From contig JADLSH010000035.1 in assembly GCA_016169945.1 (NCBI GenBank), positions 836,363 to 900,362 of the forward strand: a stretch of 64,000 nt of DNA, read 5' to 3'. Within the stretch, counting starts at the first letter, position 1; each line of letters opens with the position of its first letter. The position numbers were made by a program, and so were the translations under genes. Source of the DNA: Trachythela sp. YZ-2020. Lineage: Eukaryota > Cnidaria > Anthozoa > Malacalcyonacea > Clavulariidae. The notes under the pieces are model-generated. The model saw nothing but the letters and a program-made list of their open reading frames with translations. It searched no databases and was not told where the DNA came from. Positions 44,325 to 54,977 of the stretch are shown here, in pieces.

Positions 44325-45973
44325 GTGGTTCTCGGGGCTTTGGCTGTGGTGACAATCACCATGCAGGCAAGGAATTTTGGTAAGTTTCATATAATATAAA
44401 TGGGTTGGTCACAACGAGATGTGAAATAGAATTATTATTTTTTTGCAAAATTGTCAACTCGGTTTGATTTTGACCATGACAGTGATCGCGGTTTGTTAAA
44501 AGTGGACATTCTTAAGTTATTAGCAAACGCATGTCATGCAAACTTTATATCAGTTCATTCTGGTTTCATCCGCCTTTTGAGCTAACGTAAAAGGAGAAAC
44601 CACCCACCCTGGCGTTTAGTTTGAATAAATGTAAGGAAATTTAAGGAAAATTAATTCTACCTACCTGAACTATGAGATTGACTTATCCTAAGGCGTTTTT
44701 GCTGTGCAAACGTTTATACATCTACTTAGATTAGTGTAAGTTATTAGAATAAGTTATTAGAGAACAAACGTATTGTTTCATGCTAATTGCGTGTTGTTCA
44801 GGCGTTGTCGGCACGCAGTGGTATTTTGGGAAGTCTTGACAGGTTCGCACGGCATATATGTAAATGTACAATTTCAGAAGCATTTATGTGTGTTTTAGGT
44901 TGAAGACAATACGCTTTGGTGTATTTAGTTTGGTTGAAGAACCTAATCTAATTGCTCGATATTTTGTAAGTAAAACTGTGGTCTATACATCCGCGCGCTA
45001 GTTTTTTGTTTAATTGCGCGCGGTACTTAAGCAATTGGCTTTAGTTTAGAGAGAGGTGTCAGTGTAGCGGTTCTCTATGTGCATACGCTAAAAAACGGTA
45101 TATACTTGTACAATCTACAATTCCGGAGGCATTTAAAGATGTCATTGCTCTATATCTTCCATTTGTATGTGTTTTAGGTCGACGACAGTACGCTTTGCAA
45201 GACAATATGCTGGATTTTTCGTAAGTAACATTACTGTTAGGTTTATGATATGAACGTGGTCTAAGAATTGTGATGCGTGGATTGATACTAGAGTGCGTTA
45301 GTGCCTCAGCTGAAAATATGCCATATCATATATTATTTATCCTGAATTAATGGTACATAACAATTGATCTGAACATTTTATGTATGTCATACTTCTATTT
45401 TAATATGTTATAAATATTCATATCATCTATATGTTTTAGGTGAAAGACAAGGTTATAGTGACCAGCCATTGCGTGTAAGTTAAAATATTCGCATTTTAAA
45501 AGCTGTATAAGGGGAAATTTTATGCGTTAGCTTAGCGCTCAACGTGTTTTAAAGTTATACTGAAGCGTGCTTTGCGCTTACTTCCCTAAGGCGAAAATTG
45601 TCCCGTCGAGCCAGATTTTATTTAGCGTTAAATTTATAAGTATAGTTTCGTGCGTTCTTCGAAATACGGAGTATGCATGAATATCTTTAAACCTTTAGAC
45701 TATAATATATGTCCGTAAGATATTCCTTTGCATTATAATATTTTCAACATTTTGAGATATATCTTGTTTAAACTATAACCATTCCTGTTGAATCTAGCGT
45801 GTGCATGGGCACGCAATTTTGAGCGCACGCAATATTAGGCATTTCAGCACATAGATTGGCAGTTAAAACTGGTCTATATATAAATATTCATATCATCTAT
45901 ATGTTTTAGGTGAAAGACAAGCTTCCGTGGTTTTCGTGATTTAGACGACTCGTACTAATTCGCTCGATATATG
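44325..45973 (+). other. Array of leader-exon-like modules upstream of recombinase 2
   Basis: Four short blocks begin after GTTTTAG and end at GTAAGT: 44899-44965, 45178-45220, 45440-45474 and 45910-45973. They share the start GGT(T/C/G)(G/A)AA/GACGACA-like sequence, and the first and last share TAATT(C)GCTCGATAT before the donor. Modules 3 and 4 share 25 bp of upstream sequence. A further donor-like site GGTAAGTTT lies at 44379. An acceptor (TTTATAG) lies 6 bp before the recombinase 2 ATG. The modules could be alternative 5' untranslated exons or repeat copies that mimic exons. Confidence 0.4.
44587..44785. repeat. ~190-bp repeat, copy 1
   Basis: GTAAAAGGAGAAACC ... TTGTTTCATGCTAA, repeated at 46350-46535 with a small deletion. 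It overlaps the leader region before module 1. Confidence 0.85.
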
Positions 45974-46024
45974 GTAAGTAATATAAGTTGTATTATTTGT
46001 AAGGTTTATCATAATTATGAATTG

Positions 46025-46535
46025 GGTTAGGGTTAGGGTTAGGGATTGTGTGGTCTTATAGGTGACAACTTTTGTAACTTTAAGCATAAATTACTTATCA
46101 GTGTGTATTTCTATAATTCGAGTCCACATTAATCATATACATAGTACGTTTGTGTAAAACTACGTGTGGCCCGCTCCCATTGGCCCATCTTAACATAATC
46201 CCTGACTCAGGGGGAGGGGGGGGGGCGAACCCATGGGGTTCAGTTCGTACATAGAACTTTGAAAATGCCACATTTTTAAGTCCGTAATTTCCCTCGACAG
46301 ACTCTGCATGCATTCAGCTGACCCCCAAATCTGACCCCTATACTTAGTGTAAAAGGAGAAACCCATCCACCCGGCGTTTAGTTTGTATAAATGTAAGTAT
46401 TAATTCTACCTACCTGAACTATGAGATTGACTTATCCTAAGGCGTTTTTGCTGTGCAAACGTTTATACATCTAATTAGATTAGTGTAAGTTATTAGAATA
46501 AGTTATTAGGAAACAAACATATTGTTTCATGCTAA
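46025..46535. repeat. Chimeric duplicate: telomere-linked block fused to the 190-bp block
   Basis: 46025-46349 copies 43195-43560 (with three instead of seven TTAGGG units) and 46350-46535 copies 44587-44785. The two sources are 1 kb apart, so this copy arose by duplication with internal deletion or by joining of two pieces. Confidence 0.85.
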
Positions 46536-46559
46536 GACTTATACGATTCCGAGGTCCCG

Positions 46560-46805
46560 TTCCATGCATAGATTAGGAAGGTTTATTAATTATGGCATGA
46601 TCATTAAATTTGATAATCTGTAATATAGTTATATTTGCATGTTCTGTTTCTATTTTGTCTATTTTGTATTCATTTCATTTATATCTTTGATTTTTTCATT
46701 CTTTATATATTCTAGTACGCCCCCCTTGTTGTTGGGGTTAGCGTGTTGAACTAACATTTTATGTATGTATGTATGTATGTATGTATGTATGTATGTATGT
46801 ATGTA
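46560..46805 (+). repeat. LINE 3' tail with (TATG)n
   Basis: The signature GTTGTTGGGGTTAGCGTGTT at about 46726-46746, followed by about 11 TATG/GTAT units (46762-46805). The signature matches the 3' ends at 22700 (minus) and 34225. No coding part remains. Confidence 0.7.
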
Positions 46806-46940
46806 TCCAAGGTTTTGTTTTTGTTAGTTAACCTGCGTCAAAGGAAATCATACCAATGCATTTTTTGGCCAATACCGTACTTGCAAAGTGTGAGTGTCTT
46901 AGGAAAAAATTAACTATGTTCTTTTCGTTTATAGCCACGA

Positions 46941-49172
46941 ATGGACTCTCTAAGATTTGTCAAGAGGGATGAGCTGAAATATTATTGTTTTATTGACGTT
47001 TGCAGTAAGATTTACCCAAACACGCCCAAAAGTACCGTGAGAAATTGGACTAAATCTCTCAAAATCCCGACCGTGACATGCTCAGCAGAAGAAAGAGCGT
47101 TTTTTAGAAGCAGTAACCCCTCCCTGTGTGGCTCGTTTGGACTTATTTCCGACAACGACCTTCAGCGTCTGTTGGACAATCGATCAGCTACAAACGCGAG
47201 ATTTACGGAAATTCCTAACACCTCACACCAGTCGGCGACATGTACTTCGACTAGCACAAACCAGAATAGCAGAACTACATCAGTTGCATTCGAAGAAATA
47301 CCACGTTTGAGTGTTGTGAGTTACAGAGACAACGGGTGTCGAGCGTCTCCAAACAAACGTCCGAGAAAAGCGGAGATTCCTAAGAACTTACACCAGTCTG
47401 CGACATGTATTGCGACCAGCACTAGCCAGACTCAGCCATCCGCGACAGCAAGTTCGACAACTGCATTCGAGGAAATACGAGGTTTCAGTGTCGTCGGTTA
47501 CAGCGATAGCTCGGACAACGACGAAGACGAAAACGAAGATAAAACAGCTGTGGATCGAAAGATTTCGTCTAATTCGCAGGAAAGTCACGGCGATCAATTT
47601 GTTGAATTGCCCGCGAAATCTCCCGTTCGTGGAAAGCGGAGTTCCGTTCTATCACTCGAAGACGCCTCACAGCAATTACGAGGCGAAGTGAAAAGTTTAC
47701 GTGACTATTATGAAAAGATCCTCAATCCTACTCGCTGTTCCCCCCCCTTTTCCAAGGCGACGACAGATAAAATGATAGAAAGGTTATTAGGTTTTATGTT
47801 TTATTGCGCCAACATTGAGAAAATTCCCAATTTATCGTTGTCTCTTTTTAGCGACGCAAACATGTACACAAAATATATCCAGTACAACAGGGATGTGCGA
47901 AAATTGAAACCGTCTACGATAGTTAATTTCCTGACAGTAGCCATTAATGTTGTCAAGTATACCGTTAAGATGCATGACTCCAATGGCGACCCGGAAAAGT
48001 CTCCTCAAATTCACGCTTATCGTAATTATCAGCGCCAATTTCAGAAGGAGAGTTATGTGCTTTCTAAATGTGCGAAGGAAGGTTTAATAAAAAAATCAAG
48101 TCAGCAGTTTTATTTCGCTCACGTTCTGGAAACTCTACGCAATTTGAGAGATAAATATTTCGAATCTAGCGGACCTCAGAAGGCCAGGCACCTTCATAAT
48201 TTCGTGCTCTTGGCTTTATATATGCGAGCAATGCCAGGTCGATCCAAAGAAATACGTTCTTTGGAGCTGTATTTGGAATCTGAAAAACACGAGCCCTTCG
48301 ATTTTAGCCATTTCAAATCAGGAAATTTCATTGTATTTGAGCTCGACCAAAGCATTTATATTGTCCAGTCCGACTTTAAAACTGCCAAAAGCATGGGTCC
48401 TACAAAATTGGATCTTTCCGACGATTTAGAGTTAGTTCATTTTCTGCAATTGTTCGCTAATGTGCGGCCATCTTTAATGCTCGGAAAACCGCACGACTAT
48501 TTCTTCTTAAACGCTTATGGAGAGCCATTTCGGACCAGCAGTGCAATCGCTAAATACATAGGGGATATATTCGAACGTGAAGTATTTATCCGGGTTAGCA
48601 CAACTGCCTTGAGACATGCCTTGATAACCTATTTCTCAACAATCGACGAATCCAAAGATATTAATCTGCGCAAAAGTCTTGCAGCGCTCATGAAACACTC
48701 CGTACGCTATCAAGAAACAGTCTACAACGATCAAACTCACTCGGAAAAAACTAAGGCAAGCCGGGAACTTTTACGCACTAAACTTACAGCCGGTGTCTTT
48801 GGCGAGCCGGACGAGGTAGTCGCTGCCACGCAAGAAATTGAGGACGGTGAGAATTCAAGCGGGGAGTCTGAGCTAAAGGCCGGCCCTGGCGACATTGTGG
48901 CCCTGCTTGATAGGGTATCAACGAAAGAGAACATAGCTTTTTTCTTAGCGAAAGTGGCCAGGTTGACCGAAGATCGCAGCGAAGCACATCTAATTCACTT
49001 GCAACAAATGGATGGGTCCCATAACTTGTACCGTTTGCAACCGGGAAGGGTTTGGAGAGAGGCGACCGATGCATTAGTCTTTCCGTTGGACGTGGTTTAC
49101 AATCCTTCGGAAAAAGCTTACGAGTTAAGAACATCGGCTGAGGATATATTTACATGTGTGCATGGCAACTAG
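46941..49172 (+). CDS. Tyrosine recombinase 2 (743 aa)
   Basis: Uninterrupted frame from Met-Asp-Ser-Leu-Arg-Phe, six bases after an acceptor (GTTTATAG), so a 5' leader intron is likely. Domains: an N-terminal globular part (1-80, Lys-Arg-Asp-Glu-Leu-Lys-Tyr-Tyr...); a Ser/Thr-rich linker with two copies of a ~40-residue unit (His-Gln-Ser-Ala-Thr-Cys ... Ala-Phe-Glu-Glu-Ile) at 90-130 and 145-187; an acidic stretch (188-200); a core-binding helical region (~235-405); the catalytic domain with Arg434 (Pro-Gly-Arg-Ser-Lys-Glu), Lys480, Arg558-His559, His586 (Met-Lys-His-Ser) and Tyr595 (Thr-Val-Tyr); and a ~110-residue C-terminal extension (636-743). The full Arg-Lys-Arg-His-Tyr set suggests an active enzyme. 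No recognisable reverse transcriptase alongside; Crypton-like or a new lineage. Intact, unlike most ORFs here. Confidence 0.85.
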   Translation: MDSLRFVKRDELKYYCFIDVCSKIYPNTPKSTVRNWTKSLKIPTVTCSAEERAFFRSSNPSLCGSFGLISDNDLQRLLDNRSATNARFTEIPNTSHQSATCTSTSTNQNSRTTSVAFEEIPRLSVVSYRDNGCRASPNKRPRKAEIPKNLHQSATCIATSTSQTQPSATASSTTAFEEIRGFSVVGYSDSSDNDEDENEDKTAVDRKISSNSQESHGDQFVELPAKSPVRGKRSSVLSLEDASQQLRGEVKSLRDYYEKILNPTRCSPPFSKATTDKMIERLLGFMFYCANIEKIPNLSLSLFSDANMYTKYIQYNRDVRKLKPSTIVNFLTVAINVVKYTVKMHDSNGDPEKSPQIHAYRNYQRQFQKESYVLSKCAKEGLIKKSSQQFYFAHVLETLRNLRDKYFESSGPQKARHLHNFVLLALYMRAMPGRSKEIRSLELYLESEKHEPFDFSHFKSGNFIVFELDQSIYIVQSDFKTAKSMGPTKLDLSDDLELVHFLQLFANVRPSLMLGKPHDYFFLNAYGEPFRTSSAIAKYIGDIFEREVFIRVSTTALRHALITYFSTIDESKDINLRKSLAALMKHSVRYQETVYNDQTHSEKTKASRELLRTKLTAGVFGEPDEVVAATQEIEDGENSSGESELKAGPGDIVALLDRVSTKENIAFFLAKVARLTEDRSEAHLIHLQQMDGSHNLYRLQPGRVWREATDALVFPLDVVYNPSEKAYELRTSAEDIFTCVHGN

Positions 49173-49410
49173 TAATTAGAGTTGAACTTAGCTTGCTTAG
49201 GATATCCGTTACGCATAAATGAAGTATTTGTTGAACTCTTACAGAGAGCCATTCTTATTAAAAGCATTCTTTATTGTAGCCTATGTTATTAAAATATTTT
49301 GTTAAAAACTGTTTTCAATGTTGCAGTTTTGAGGTTTGAGGTAAATATTTATTAGTGTGTGTGTATTCGAGTGTGTGTATATCGAAGCTGTAGTATTTTC
49401 TACGTCTCGT
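49173..49410. other. 3' flank of recombinase 2
   Basis: AT-rich; no further feature. A (GT)n-like stretch lies near 49353-49378. Confidence 0.3.
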
Positions 49411-49585
49411 CTTCGGTGGCGCATTTGCCAGGGCAAGCGCGTTATGATATTCATGTATCCGAAAGTCGTGGGTTTTCTCCGGGTATACCGGTTTCCTCCC
49501 ACAGGGAATGTTGACAGGGTGGGTTGGGCAAAAAATCCCTAACAATTAAACCCTTCCATCGTAGCTGTGCTCCGGGGTTAGATAT
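49411..49585 (+). mobile_element. SINE fragment
   Basis: Starts CTTCGGTGGCGCATTTGCCA (A-box region), lacks the B box through an internal deletion, then carries GTGGGTTTTCTCCGGGTA, the CGGTTTCCTCCCACAGGGAA core and CCTTCCATCGTAGCTGTG. This is the same family as 51055-51421. Confidence 0.8.
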
Positions 49586-49594
49586 GGATCGTAT

Positions 49595-50297
49595 GTATTC
49601 ATGTTGTATAGATGAACTTTTTAACCATCCAGGCAATTAAATATAGATCAGTACATTTCGTTCACATGGGTACTTCATGTTGTATAGATGAACTTTTTAA
49701 CCATCCAGGCAATTAAATATAGATCAGTACATTTCGTTCACATGAATACTTCATGTTGTATAGATGAAATGGTTCAACCATCCAGTCAATCTAATGCAGA
49801 TCAGTAGATTTCGTTCACATGAATACTTCATGTTGTATAGATGAAATGGTTCAACCATCCAGTCAATCTAATGCAGTTCAGTAGATTTCGTTCACATGAA
49901 TACTTCATGTTGTATAGATGAAATGGTTCAACCATCCAGTCAATCTAATGCAGATCAGTAGATTTCGTTCACATGAATACTTCATGTTGTATAGATGAAA
50001 TGGTTCAACCATCCAGTCAATCTAATGCAGTTCAGTAGATTTCGTTCACATGAATACTTCATGTTGTATAGATGAAATGGTTCAACCATCCAGTCAATCT
50101 AATGCAGATCAGTAGATTTCGTTCACATGAATACTTCATGTTGTATAGATGAAATGGTTCAACCATCCAGTCAATCTAATGCAGTTCAGTAACCCAGTGA
50201 TCTCTATTTTCCAACTGGATGGTTAAACCAGTTCATCTATACAAGATGAAGTACCTATGTACGAAATGTACTGATCTATATTTAATTGACTGGATGG
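49595..50297. repeat. 77-bp tandem array with an inverted end unit
   Basis: Eight units starting at 49595, 49671, 49747, 49824, 49901, 49978, 50055 and 50132 (period 76-77 bp), each TACTTCATGTTGTATAGATG onwards. Then AACCCAGTGATCTCTATTTT and an inverted partial unit to 50297 follow. Units 3-8 are nearly identical and alternate GCAGATC/GCAGTTC, so recent homogenisation is likely. Inverted end units give it the shape of a nonautonomous transposon with an expandable core. Confidence 0.92.
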
Positions 50298-51054
50298 TAG
50301 AAAATATTCGCAAACTTTGTGAACAGCGGCGTATAATTTTGCTCATGCGCGCTTATACATGTTTGTAAAATAACATATCTATATTTTGGTCAACAAATTT
50401 GGTCCACAAACGGTTAAAAAGTGCTATTTTAGCAGTGAATTTGGACTTTATATGCAGGTAACTTTGTGATGATCGAATGTTCTGCATTGCTGTATATTAT
50501 ACATACTGCTAACAAAGTTTATTCATCTATTTCACTCTGTCTGTTACGCCAGATGATTTTACTCGTCAAAGAAGCAGTGTTAGGCATAATGGGTGAATAT
50601 TTAGTCATATTATATACTTTAGGCATGGTCGATGTATTTAACAATTGTTGAATGAGGTTGAGCATGATATGAAGAATTAATATCCAGGCCGAAGTTTGTG
50701 TTGTCTGTCCAAGGTGAAAGCTGAGGTGAATAACACAAACAATTCAGGCCTTGACAAATAATTCTTCATGGAAACTTAATTCAATAGTTGGCATCTTATT
50801 TATTTAAAAGGTATAAAAGACATCTGCGGCAGGAAATTTGCGCTCTTTTCATTCAAACATGCATAAAAAATATTTCATGTAGTCTTTGTTGAAATTCTGC
50901 TCCCCTTAACTTTGCAAATTAAAGCCGACGGTGACACCAAATTGTGCGATATGATCTTACAACTCCATATTTGGGAGCCATTGAGTTGATATGACAATTT
51001 AGGTGATCAGAATTCATATGAATGCTTTTAAATAGATCATATCGCTTTTAAATA
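50298..51054. other. Intergenic, no gene
   Basis: AT-rich. GAATTAATAT and related words around 50673-50770 form weak inverted repeats. The words GAGGTTGAGC and GATAT recur at 51431-51545, so an older palindromic repeat may have been split by the SINE region. Confidence 0.3.
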
Positions 51055-51421
51055 GGGGCTTCGGTGGCGCAATCGTCAGAGCACGCGCCTTTCACCTCTG
51101 ATATCGTGGGTTCAAGTCCCGTTGACGACTTATGATAGCTATGTGAAAAGAGTTAGTCAACGCTCTGCCGAAAGTTGTGGGTTTTCTCCGGGTACTCCGG
51201 TTTCCTCCCACAGGGAATGTTGACAGGGTGGGTTGGGTTTAACCCCTAACTGGCCCTTCCATCGTAGCTGTGCTCCGTGATTGCGAGCAAAAGGTGGCTG
51301 CCATATGCGCCATAGAAAGCCTTCGACTTGGTCACGTTGAGCTGTGTCCTTCGCAATTCAGCTTAGCTCTCAGCTGCAAGTAAGGATAATTTTTACTTAC
51401 TTACTTACTTACTTACTTACA
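51055..51421 (+). mobile_element. tRNA-derived SINE, full length
   Basis: The head starts GGGGCTTCGGTGGCGCAATC (A box TGGCGCAAT...AGAGC). The B box GGTTCAAGTCC is at about 51119-51129. Then the core TTTTCTCCGGGTACTCCGG, a unique 3' part and a (TTAC)n tail at about 51395-51421. Pol III promoter boxes are in place, so the copy could be transcribed, but it is not a tRNA gene because the acceptor stem does not pair. Confidence 0.88.
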
Positions 51422-52159
51422 TAATGAACAATTATTGGATGAGGTTGAGCGGGATATCGAGACCTATAAAGGCGGAGGTAGTGTTATTCATGACAGATAA
51501 CACAAACCGAGGCCTTGATCATGATTATTCACGATATCACGCGGAAACCAAACTCAATAACTATTTTATTATGCATTAGACGAACTAAGCAAAATACTGC
51601 AATGACAGACACAATTATTTTCAAACGAACAGAGATTGTATAAATCAAAACAGAGATTGTATAATTGCATATGAAAACACATGATACAATATACAGGTAT
51701 ATAATATTTACATTGTTAAAATATGAACAACTTATAAAGTGTTTAATGAATATAACAATATGAACGTCCTGTTCAGTTCCACAATCTAATCATATATTAA
51801 GTGTGAATATACAGCTAGTCAAAATTTAGGAAAACAATCCTGCAAATTGTTAGAGTTTCAATAGTGTGCTTATGGCGTTCCGCTATCATTTCATTGTCCG
51901 ATATTGAAATCAGCTATTGAAAACCAGGCTGCGGTAATCTGAGTTCATCCTACATATCTTCAGTTCTTAACATGCATTGCGGAGATAAGCATTATAAGAA
52001 AATTTGAAAAATCTGCGAAACAATCCGTAAAAATTTGATCAAAGTACTATTGGCAATCTAATAAATGTTGCAATCAAATATCAATAACTGTCATTCTATT
52101 TTGCTTTGTGAAATAACAATCTCTTCTCTTCAAACAAAATTTAGGCAAACAACAAGTTT
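51422..52159. other. 3' flank of gene B
   Basis: AT-rich, no gene recognised. Confidence 0.3.
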
Positions 52160-53623
52160 TTACTTGCTTCCCCAGTCTTTTCGTTGTTGGTCCGTCCAGT
52201 TGCATTGGGAATCTTTGAGCAGAAAGTGCACAATGTCTGAGATTTCTCCACCGAAACAGCCGGGTTTCTCTCGCTCTGCACTGATCCAGTAATTTCTAAT
52301 GCTTCCATAGTTCATAAAGATTTCTTGCGGCTGGCTAGTTTTGGGTAGGTCGACTTTAGCAACAACAACAAGTTGTTTGCCCACGAGTTTGTATTCTGCG
52401 TTACAATTGGAGTCTACCAATGCTTCAATTACTTTCCAGTCGTTCGTATCCATACTAGGAAGAGGTTTCGTTGACGTTTCTCTGATGCGTCGTAGTGCAT
52501 TGAGAACATTTGGTTGGTTAGCGTATCGACCGAGATTGTTGCCTGTATCGGTTTCCGCATCGTAGAGGCCACCCTTCCCGCTTTCAATCACGTACATGTA
52601 GGAGCTTTTGGATGTTTTCAATTCTTCGTGCGTCGTTGGTTTCTCTGAATACATGCAAAGGAAACTTTGTCGTTTTATGACACCGTGAGGTTTCAAAAAC
52701 AAACCGTCCCCCGCGTTTGGGATGGTGCTTTTCGCTCGGAAACAGAGGGTTTCGTTGTACAGGTCACAGTCGACAACGCGAAAGTAAAACGAATCATTTT
52801 CTTGGCTTTCGGGATCGCCGTCAGAGTCTATTGGTGGTGGTTCAGGATGGGTTGCTTTCCACGCCTCTGCAGGATCGCTTGGTGGATTGAGTATAGGCTG
52901 ATATTCTTGATAGATGGCAGCCTTTGTTAACATGCCATGACGAAGTTCCCACGGACGAAATGGAGAACAGAAAACTTCTTCCGGCAAATTGAACATTCCT
53001 TTGCCTTTCTGCTTTGCACTTCTCATAGCGTTGTCAATCTGCGTGTCGATTACTGTTGTGTAAAAGGACAATGTGTATCCTTTTGCGGCCAGCATATTGG
53101 ATAGCCTTTTACGGCTCTCGCCGCCTTCGCCGTCTTGGTATCCGAGCCACACGTCCATCAAACGCCGGCCGTGGAAGTCCGTAGAGGGGGATGGTTTTCC
53201 ATTGCGGTCACGATCAATTTCTACGTAGATGCTGCGAGCGTTAAAAACCAAACGGCGTGCAGCCCTTAGCGATTCTGTACCGATGTGCCTTGTAAGAAAG
53301 TGTGTCATTGACGGTGCTAGATCATCATCACGCTGCTTATAAATACGTATTGAGTAGTCGGTCTCTGGTGCATCTTGGTATGGCAGGCGAATTCGAACGC
53401 GGGTCGGCTCTGTTCTCACTGCGAATAGCTCTTCGGCTGAGCTCTCATTAAGCTGGATTTCACACGAATCGCCATCGAAGAGGTGAAAGTTGTCACGCTG
53501 AACTTTTGTTAGGGGCGCTCGTGTTGTCGCTGCTATTTGCCAAGACCTGGGTAGTGGGTCGTTCAACTTTCGTTGTTGTTGGAAAGGATGCATATAGCGA
53601 ATGACTGCCTCGAGAACTTGAGT
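52160..53623 (-). pseudogene. Gene B exon 4, downstream part: SNase-like plus SET
   Basis: Paralogue of gene A exon 4, alike along its length. The nuclease signatures are kept: Phe-Asp-Gly-Asp-Ser, RIRLPYQDAPE and His-Gly-Arg-Arg. So are the SET signatures: Asn-Ala-Gly-Asp-Gly-Leu-Phe, NNLGRYANQP, Ile-Phe-Met-Asn-Tyr-Gly and Tyr-Trp. The rest of the exon lies 4.9 kb away at 58546-58759, separated by a transposon. An apparent Met at 53659 reads out of the transposon end and is not a native start. The domain itself has no stop, so inactivation is recent or the insertion is polymorphic. Confidence 0.85.
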
Positions 53624-54090
53624 TGCACTGCAAAAAATCCTTGCGTAAAAATTACTCAAAACACGAGTAAGAAAATGCGTTCACAGTGACACACAATACT
53701 TGAGTAACTTTACCGCTAATGGTTGAGTAAAACTTACTCAAAATTTGAGTAAAACGAAATGCGTTCACAGTGACACCTAAAACGTGCGTAAAAGGCATAC
53801 GTTACTCAACTTGAGTAAAACATAAGTTTTACGCAATCTATTTGAGTAAATTTGTACTCAAATAGATTGCGTAAAACAAAGACTTTACGCGCAGTAGATA
53901 GGCATCGACAGTAAATCCCGCGCAAGATTAAAAACAATTCACGATACACGGCACAAGTAGTGAGATAAAAATAATATATTACGAAGTACAAGTAGGTTAT
54001 ATCTATATACAGTAAGGATGTGTTCATTGATCCGTATTGCAGTCCAATGCATTAACAAACGTAATCACAGACGTTGGAAGTTTCCGTGCA

Positions 54091-54351
54091 TCAGAAATTT
54101 GGAAGATGCACTTTTGCAAATATACAAAAAAATTGTTCATGGAAGCGGGTATCGGGGTATTCATACATAAATACGTAATAGGTTGCAAATAATGCCATTG
54201 TTGCATCCATCATCCCGCCATCCACTTCAAATAAGACTTGTCAGTCTGCCACAATGCTGAAGGTCAGCATTCTTTCCAAATCACCTTTCACAACAATCAC
54301 TGGGAAAGGGGACTCTAGTGTTGATGCAAAATCTTCTACATCCAGATCCTC
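54091..54351 (-). pseudogene. Captured terminal exon within the CACTA-like element
   Basis: After acceptor CTTAATTTAG the frame reads Glu-Asp-Leu-Asp-Val-Glu-Asp-Phe-Ala and Pro-Phe-Pro-Val-Ile-Val-Val-Lys-Gly-Asp. An in-frame TGA sits at 54241-54243, then it continues Gln-Val-Leu-Phe-Glu-Val-Asp-Gly-Gly-Met-Met and Thr-Tyr-Tyr-Val-Phe-Met-Tyr-Glu-Tyr-Pro to a stop at 54091. Tyr-Tyr-Val-Phe-x-x-x-Tyr-Pro is, from memory, the C-terminal signature of a repetitive protein family annotated as SAM-domain-3-like in fish and cnidarians. The internal TGA suggests decay. Confidence 0.5.
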
Positions 54352-54977
54352 CTAAATTAAGATAGTTAAATGAGAAATAGAATACATTAGATCGTTGGGG
54401 GTGCAGGAGGGTGGGCACCCCCTAGCCTTGGGAAAGGAGAGTGCAAGGGGGGTGTCAATTTCCTATCAAAGTCATAATTTTTAAATTCGGAAAGACCACA
54501 TCCTATCACTCTTGCAGTATTTTGCACATTCTACAGAACACTGCTCCTGATGACTATGTACTTGATCAACGGTTATACCATGAACCATGACCAAGCGGCG
54601 ATGAACACCCCCCTGCCAAATCGTGCTAAATCCCTCTCTGAGAATATAAACGCGCGATCATTGGAGTTCTTTGCAAAATGCTTTCAGATGCACTGCAATA
54701 TATGCATTAGAATATATGAAATACACTCTTACCGAGACAAACCGAACAAACTCTTCTTGGTTGGCCTTACTCCTCTTTTGGGGCAACAGAACCTGGGCAA
54801 CAACACCAGGGCAACTTCAGCAAGTTCATCTATAAAATACACATAAAACAAATGTGTACATGAGCAATTGTGTGCATGTACCGTGAAATATAGACTTAAT
54901 TAAGGCTCTATGCATTGCAAGATTATATCGAACAAAGTTCTAATGATTATTTTAAGAGCATCTACTAAATTAGGTAA

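Noticed and set aside
43315..46313. Paired minus-strand frames of 87 and 71 aa with matching C-termini
   Set aside because: They fall in the duplicated telomere-linked block, run through a G-run and have no protein character.
49595..50190. CRISPR array
   Set aside because: Units are contiguous with no unique spacers, and the context is eukaryotic.
51055..51130. tRNA gene
   Set aside because: A and B boxes are present but the acceptor ends do not pair, and the sequence continues into a SINE body and tail.
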